NCBI GenBank assembly: GCA_017467865.1
Contig: JAFUKG010000030.1
Span: forward strand, 1 to 64,000
Direction: 5' to 3'
Length of the DNA: 64,000 nucleotides
Origin: Clostridia bacterium
GTDB taxonomy: Bacteria > Bacillota > Clostridia > Oscillospirales > SIG627
The position numbers were made by a program, and so were the translations under genes. Every line of letters begins with the position of its first letter. Positions within the stretch are counted from its first letter, which is position 1. The notes beneath the pieces are model-generated. The model ran no database searches. It saw nothing but the letters and a program-made list of their open reading frames with translations, and was not told the DNA's origin. Shown piece by piece: positions 60,009 to 64,000 of the stretch.

Positions 60009-60954
60009 TACCGCCTCTCTTACAGCCCCCCTATTTGTGTCAGTTGTTTTTTTACTTCTTGGTATTTCAAGAAGACTTCTTTCTTATACTTCGGCATCCG
60101 ACTCCGAAAGTATGATTTTGTATGCGGCAATCTTCGAGCTTTTTGTATTTGCAATTCCCGCAGCCTTCTTTTTGAAAATAAAGGATGAGAATTTTCTTGA
60201 ATATTCAAAGATAAAAAAGATTACCTTTTCCGACATGCCCTTTATACTGTCGGCGGCGGCTACCTTTGTTTTCGGCGCAGTAATCATTCTTTATCTTCAA
60301 AGAAATTTCCTCGACGCATCTGCAGACGCAACCTCTCTTATCGCCCCTATTAACGAAGATGTTAGTCTTTTCAGCGTGTTTTTGTATTACGTGCTCATTC
60401 CCGCTCTTTCAGAGGAGCTCTTTTTCAGAAGCATTATCATAAGTGAATATTCCTCTTACACAGGACCTGTGGCAATAACAATTTCGGCTCTGTTTTTCGC
60501 TATGCTTCACTTTTCTTTTGCCGAATTCCCTTTTTACTTTTTTTCGGGAGCAGTGCTTGGCATACTTACCTTCGTTACAGGCTCGGTATTTCCTGCAATA
60601 ATAATACACATATTAAATAATACTGTAACGGTGTTTTTCGGACAGTGGCTTACCTCCTTCCTTTCCGAGTCCTCAAGCTCCGTGATACTTGCCTTTATAC
60701 TCGTCGTACTCTTTCTCGCCTCTCTTTTGTCTCTTCTTTCAACAATGGAGGAAATATATGAAAAGAGAAGCATTATGTATGACAGAGGAATAGTTCCCGG
60801 TAAAAGGCGTGAATCGCTTTTGGGCATGGCGAAGGCAGGAATAGTGGAGAAAAGGGTCAAGGTAAATCAAAAGACACGCACAAACCCCTTTTTATCGCCG
60901 ACACTGTTTATGGCGGTAGTTCTTTACATACTTATAACTTTAAACGTTATCTAA
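59998..60954 (+). CDS. CPBP-family intramembrane glutamic protease
   Basis: About 318 residues from a GTG at 59998 inside the end of the previous gene; the frame is open further up, but residues beyond that are not membrane-like. Eight or so hydrophobic helices. Motif 1 is LSEELFFRSIIISEY (catalytic Glu-Glu and Arg), motif 2 FAMLHFSFAEFP and motif 3 IIIHILNNTV give the His/Asn residues. Related proteins process prenylated or signal peptides and act in immunity to bacteriocins. Overlap with the folate gene indicates translational coupling. Confidence 0.88.
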   Translation: MKNNTASLTAPLFVSVVFLLLGISRRLLSYTSASDSESMILYAAIFELFVFAIPAAFFLKIKDENFLEYSKIKKITFSDMPFILSAAATFVFGAVIILYLQRNFLDASADATSLIAPINEDVSLFSVFLYYVLIPALSEELFFRSIIISEYSSYTGPVAITISALFFAMLHFSFAEFPFYFFSGAVLGILTFVTGSVFPAIIIHILNNTVTVFFGQWLTSFLSESSSSVILAFILVVLFLASLLSLLSTMEEIYEKRSIMYDRGIVPGKRRESLLGMAKAGIVEKRVKVNQKTRTNPFLSPTLFMAVVLYILITLNVI

Positions 60955-60964
60955 GGAGAGAAAT

Positions 60965-62323
60965 ATGACGGAAAACAATAGAAACAACGAAGAAAAAGAC
61001 GTCAAGATTTATGATACCTCAGATATAATTTTTGAAGGCAAGCCCAAGAGAGCCCGCACGGCTCAAAGGGATATAAAGCCTCACGACAACGAAAAAACCA
61101 GAGTGGATATGCCCACAATAACTGAGGAGATAATTCCTCCGAAAAAAGTGGACTCTCCCTATGAAGAAGCACCTCTTCTCGAGGAGGACGAGCCTATGAT
61201 TAAAAGCTATTTTGAAATGTTTGGCAAGGGCATCATATATCTTATTTTCGTGCTTGCCTCTTCAGTTATTATAGCTTACTACGGAATTACCATAGCAAAC
61301 GACGTTTTCGCCTTTGTAAAAAGTGACGATGAGGTTAAAATCGTTATAGAAGAGGGAGACGGAGTAAAGGAAATCGCCAAGGAATTAAAAAAAGCAGGCG
61401 TAATAGAATACCCCGGGGTATTCAAGCTTTACAACTCCTTTAAAAACAGGAACTCTGAGACACCGCAGGAGTTTGTTGCCGATACCTACGTCTTTGAAAA
61501 AAATCTCAACTACGATGAGCTTATTGCTAAATTTGAAAAATCGGCACCCGTCAGAGGCGTTGTGGATATAACCTTCCCTGAGGGCTTGTCGGTGGACGAA
61601 ATGATAGAAATATTCCTTGAAAATGGAATAGGTACAAGAGACGGCTTTGTTGAAGCAGTAAAGAGCAGTCTCATCTACGATATGAAGTATCCCTTCCTTG
61701 TATCGCTTCAGGAAGAAGAAAGGAAAGGCTTTGACGACGGCAGAAAATATGCTCTCGAAGGCTATCTCTATCCCGACACCTATCAGTTTTACTCTGATTC
61801 CTCTGAAATTGACGCCGTTTCCAAGCTTCTCAAAACCTTTAACGTAAGATTTGAAAAGGAATACTATGACAGATGCGAAGAGCTTGGTATGACGGTAGAC
61901 GAAATTGTGAATATTGCTTCTATCGTGCAAAAGGAGACGAAATACAGCAGTGAGTATCCCATTGTTTCCTCTCTTTATCACAACAGATTGAAGAACCCAT
62001 CATCCTTCCCCAGACTTCAATGTGACTCAACCTATCTTTACGCCTTCCCAGATAGAAGAGAAGGACTTACCCTTGATGAAATGAAGGCTTCAGACAGTCC
62101 TTATTCCACCTATTCTCACGACGGGCTTCCCCCTTCTGCCATATGCTCACCCAGCCTTGACGCAATAATAGCTGCCCTTTATCCAAACGCTCAGGATTCA
62201 AGCGGTGTAAATCACACTTATTACTATATGTACGCAAGACCTAACGGATATCACTATTTTGCAAGAACAGATGCCGAGCATCAGGCCAATATAGTAAAAG
62301 CGAATGCGGAAAAGGGTGAATAA
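60965..62323 (+). CDS. mltG: Endolytic transglycosylase MltG
   Basis: 452 residues. An N-terminal charged cytoplasmic region (~1-80), one membrane helix ~88-112 (GIIYLIFVLASSVIIAYYGITIA), a LysM-like segment (DDEVKIVIEEGDGVKEIAKELKKAGVI) and the YceG catalytic domain. The catalytic Glu is in IASIVQKETKYSSEYPIVSSLYHNRL (near residue 325). MltG cuts nascent peptidoglycan strands and helps set their length. AAGGAGA before the ATG. Directly followed by rmuC with no gap. Confidence 0.94.
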   Translation: MTENNRNNEEKDVKIYDTSDIIFEGKPKRARTAQRDIKPHDNEKTRVDMPTITEEIIPPKKVDSPYEEAPLLEEDEPMIKSYFEMFGKGIIYLIFVLASSVIIAYYGITIANDVFAFVKSDDEVKIVIEEGDGVKEIAKELKKAGVIEYPGVFKLYNSFKNRNSETPQEFVADTYVFEKNLNYDELIAKFEKSAPVRGVVDITFPEGLSVDEMIEIFLENGIGTRDGFVEAVKSSLIYDMKYPFLVSLQEEERKGFDDGRKYALEGYLYPDTYQFYSDSSEIDAVSKLLKTFNVRFEKEYYDRCEELGMTVDEIVNIASIVQKETKYSSEYPIVSSLYHNRLKNPSSFPRLQCDSTYLYAFPDRREGLTLDEMKASDSPYSTYSHDGLPPSAICSPSLDAIIAALYPNAQDSSGVNHTYYYMYARPNGYHYFARTDAEHQANIVKANAEKGE

Positions 62324-63574
62324 ATGGAAATAATTATAATTGCTTTAGTTGTAGTTAACGTTTTACTCACGGTTTTCCTTCTGACCTCAAGGAAGAAAGT
62401 AGACTTTACGTCTCTTGAGGACAGTATTGCTAACGTTAAGTCGGGTATAAAAGACATCGGCGAAATGCAGTCGAAGATACTCAAAACCGAGTTTGAGGGC
62501 ACCGAAAAAAGAGACAGAGAAATGAAGGATGCGCTCCTCGACTCAATCAAGGCAAACGACAGACATCTTGTTACCACCCTTGAAATGTACTCTGAAAAGC
62601 TGTCCGAGATAAAGGACACCCTCGAGAAGAGAGTAAAGGCAATGGAGGAGTCAAACTCCAAGAAGCTTGACGAAATGAAAAACGTAGTTGACGAAAAGCT
62701 TCAGACCACCCTTGAAGAAAGGATAAGCCGAAGCTTTAAGGAAGTAAGCGAAAGGCTTGAGCAGGTTTACAAGGGGCTGGGAGAGATGCAGAACATCGCT
62801 ACAAGCGTGGGAGACCTTAAAAAGACTTTATCCAACGTAAAGGCGAGAGGAATTTTAGGCGAAATTCAGTTGGGTGCAATACTCCAGGATATGCTTTCGC
62901 CTGAGCAGTACGAAACGAACGTAGTGACGGTTGAGGGATCGCGGGACCCCGTTGAATTTGCTATTAAGCTTCCGGGCAGTGAGTCAGGCTCCTTCGTGTA
63001 TCTTCCCATTGACTCGAAATTTCCCCTTGATGCATACACAGATTTAAACGACGCTTACGATACGGGGGACGCTGAGGCTATAACTTCGGCAAAGAACGTT
63101 CTTGTAACCCGAATTAAAAAATTTGCAGACGATATTCATAAGAAATACGTTTCACCGCCATCCACTACCGAGTTTGCTATAATGTTTTTACCCACCGAAG
63201 GGCTTTATGCCGAGGTGGTAAGGCTTGGTATGATAGAGACGTTACAGGAAAAATATAAAATCACCATAGCAGGACCTACTACTATGGCGGCACTTCTTAA
63301 CAGCTTGCAGATGGGCTTCAAGACCCTTGCTATACAAAAGCGTTCGGGAGAGGTATGGGATACTCTTTCGGCGGTAAAAACCGAGTTCCAGAATTTTGAA
63401 ACTGTACTCACAGCCGCACAGAAAAAGCTCACCCAAACCTCCAACGACCTTGAAAAGCTCATCGGTACAAGAACCAATGCCATCAACCGCAGACTGCGCA
63501 ACATAACTGCAATGCCCGAGGATATGGCAACAGCGTATTTCCCACTCCCCGACGAAAACGAGTCGGATACATAA
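62324..63574 (+). CDS. rmuC: RmuC-family DNA recombination protein
   Basis: 416 residues. An N-terminal hydrophobic segment ([17 protein letters not shown]), a long coiled coil (~30-160; [26 protein letters not shown]), then the RmuC nuclease-like domain ([51 protein letters not shown]). RmuC is thought to limit rearrangements at inverted repeats. The ATG begins at the base after the mltG stop, so the two are coupled. Confidence 0.94.
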   Translation: MEIIIIALVVVNVLLTVFLLTSRKKVDFTSLEDSIANVKSGIKDIGEMQSKILKTEFEGTEKRDREMKDALLDSIKANDRHLVTTLEMYSEKLSEIKDTLEKRVKAMEESNSKKLDEMKNVVDEKLQTTLEERISRSFKEVSERLEQVYKGLGEMQNIATSVGDLKKTLSNVKARGILGEIQLGAILQDMLSPEQYETNVVTVEGSRDPVEFAIKLPGSESGSFVYLPIDSKFPLDAYTDLNDAYDTGDAEAITSAKNVLVTRIKKFADDIHKKYVSPPSTTEFAIMFLPTEGLYAEVVRLGMIETLQEKYKITIAGPTTMAALLNSLQMGFKTLAIQKRSGEVWDTLSAVKTEFQNFETVLTAAQKKLTQTSNDLEKLIGTRTNAINRRLRNITAMPEDMATAYFPLPDENESDT

Positions 63575-63588
63575 AAACAAAAAAACAC

Positions 63589-63614
63589 CGACATATGTAC
63601 GGCAGAATATGTCG
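63589..63614 (+). promoter_or_regulatory. Inverted repeat upstream of guaB
   Basis: CGACATAT (63589-63596) and ATATGTCG (63607-63614), a perfect 8-bp pair with a 10-base loop, in the 76-bp gap ahead of guaB. It could be a weak terminator of rmuC or an operator. No guanine riboswitch core is recognisable in so short a gap. Confidence 0.45.
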
Positions 63615-63650
63615 AAAAAATTACCTTTGCCGAGAAATGGATGTATAATT

Positions 63651-64000
63651 ATGGCTTTTTACTTTGAAGAATGTTCTCACACTTTTAACGAATATCTCCT
63701 TGTTCCCGGATATTCAAGCTCTGAATGTGTACCCTCCAAGGTTTCTCTCAAGACCCCTCTTGTAAAGTTCAAGAAAGGAGAGGAGCCTGCTATCAGCCTC
63801 AATATTCCCATGACCTCTGCTATCATGCAGGCGGTTTCCGACGATAAGCTTGCCGCAGCTCTTGCAAAAGAGGGAGGAATATCCTTTATATACGGCTCTC
63901 AGACCATTGAGGACCAAGCGGCAATGGTATCACGAGTTAAGAATTATAAGGCGGGCTTCGTTGTAAGCGACTCTAACGTTAAGCCCGACGATACACTTGA
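63651..64000 (+). CDS. guaB: Inosine-5'-monophosphate dehydrogenase, N-terminal part (3' end outside window)
   Basis: The first 116 residues and continuing past the window. [66 protein letters not shown]: the IMPDH barrel start, with the first CBS domain about to begin. The enzyme oxidises IMP to XMP in guanine nucleotide synthesis. The start is the only sensible ATG, but no Shine-Dalgarno is visible, and TATAAT ends one base before it (63644-63649). Confidence 0.93.
   Translation, partial: MAFYFEECSHTFNEYLLVPGYSSSECVPSKVSLKTPLVKFKKGEEPAISLNIPMTSAIMQAVSDDKLAAALAKEGGISFIYGSQTIEDQAAMVSRVKNYKAGFVVSDSNVKPDDTL

Noticed and set aside
63575-63650. Guanine riboswitch ahead of guaB
   Set aside because: The gap is only 76 bases and the conserved three-way junction core is not present.

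Overview
The window is a stretch of chromosome from a low-to-moderate GC Bacillota, most likely a gut-type Clostridia (Oscillospirales/Christensenellales-like). Evidence: Gram-positive type PolC, a ribosomal protein L27 with a cleavable N-terminal extension next to its Prp protease gene, YlmH, an L10 leader with an attenuator, the MEP isoprenoid genes ispC and ispG, strong AGGAGG ribosome sites, TTGACA/TATAAT promoters with 17-bp spacers, and many secreted surface proteins (SLH, FN3, cohesin-dockerin). No tRNA, rRNA, CRISPR array, transposase or prophage was seen.

Layout. 1-3.1 kb: the 3' end of ppdK, then small accessory genes (an XRE repressor divergent from an AbrB-type protein around a promoter-embedded operator, a helix-hairpin-helix-like protein, an RPGxFG repeat protein, a small membrane protein). 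3.1-17 kb: carbohydrate and catabolic genes (Cof phosphatase and DeoR regulator, MATE exporter, GH39-like xylosidase, an ASRT/M24/M81 operon, a putative glycosidase between two AraC regulators, a Gfo/Idh/MocA dehydrogenase, class II aldolase). 17-24.7 kb: ylmH, obg, the rplU-prp-rpmA operon with its leader, galE and a cluster of small zinc-ribbon/membrane proteins. 24.8-28.8 kb: putP, an aldose-1-epimerase and a Fic gene; the last two share an identical operator/promoter layout. 29-32.5 kb: a 1100-residue secreted protein followed by a 40-residue peptide gene. 32.6-43.9 kb: a long minus-strand housekeeping block read pyrH-frr-uppS-cdsA-dxr-rseP-(four-helix gene)-ispG-polC. 44-50.3 kb: two secreted tyrosine phosphatases, an SLH protein and a second peptide gene similar to the first. 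50.3-56 kb: ClC channel, DUF4091/GH123-like protein, cohesin-dockerin protein. 56-64 kb: rplJ-rplL with leader, then a plus-strand run (GNAT, PHP, DJ-1, 5-FCL, CPBP, MltG, RmuC, start of guaB).

Most interesting: (i) two 38-40 residue acidic peptides with a shared N-terminal motif, each the last gene behind a surface-protein gene, with no known function; (ii) identical 13-21-13 inverted-repeat operators wrapped around the -10 boxes of fic and the epimerase gene; (iii) families of intergenic elements that keep a fixed sequence frame while the inner hairpin arms change in a compensating way; (iv) a four-helix-bundle gene flanked by inverted copies of such an element; (v) an M24 protein that has lost both metal-binding aspartates.
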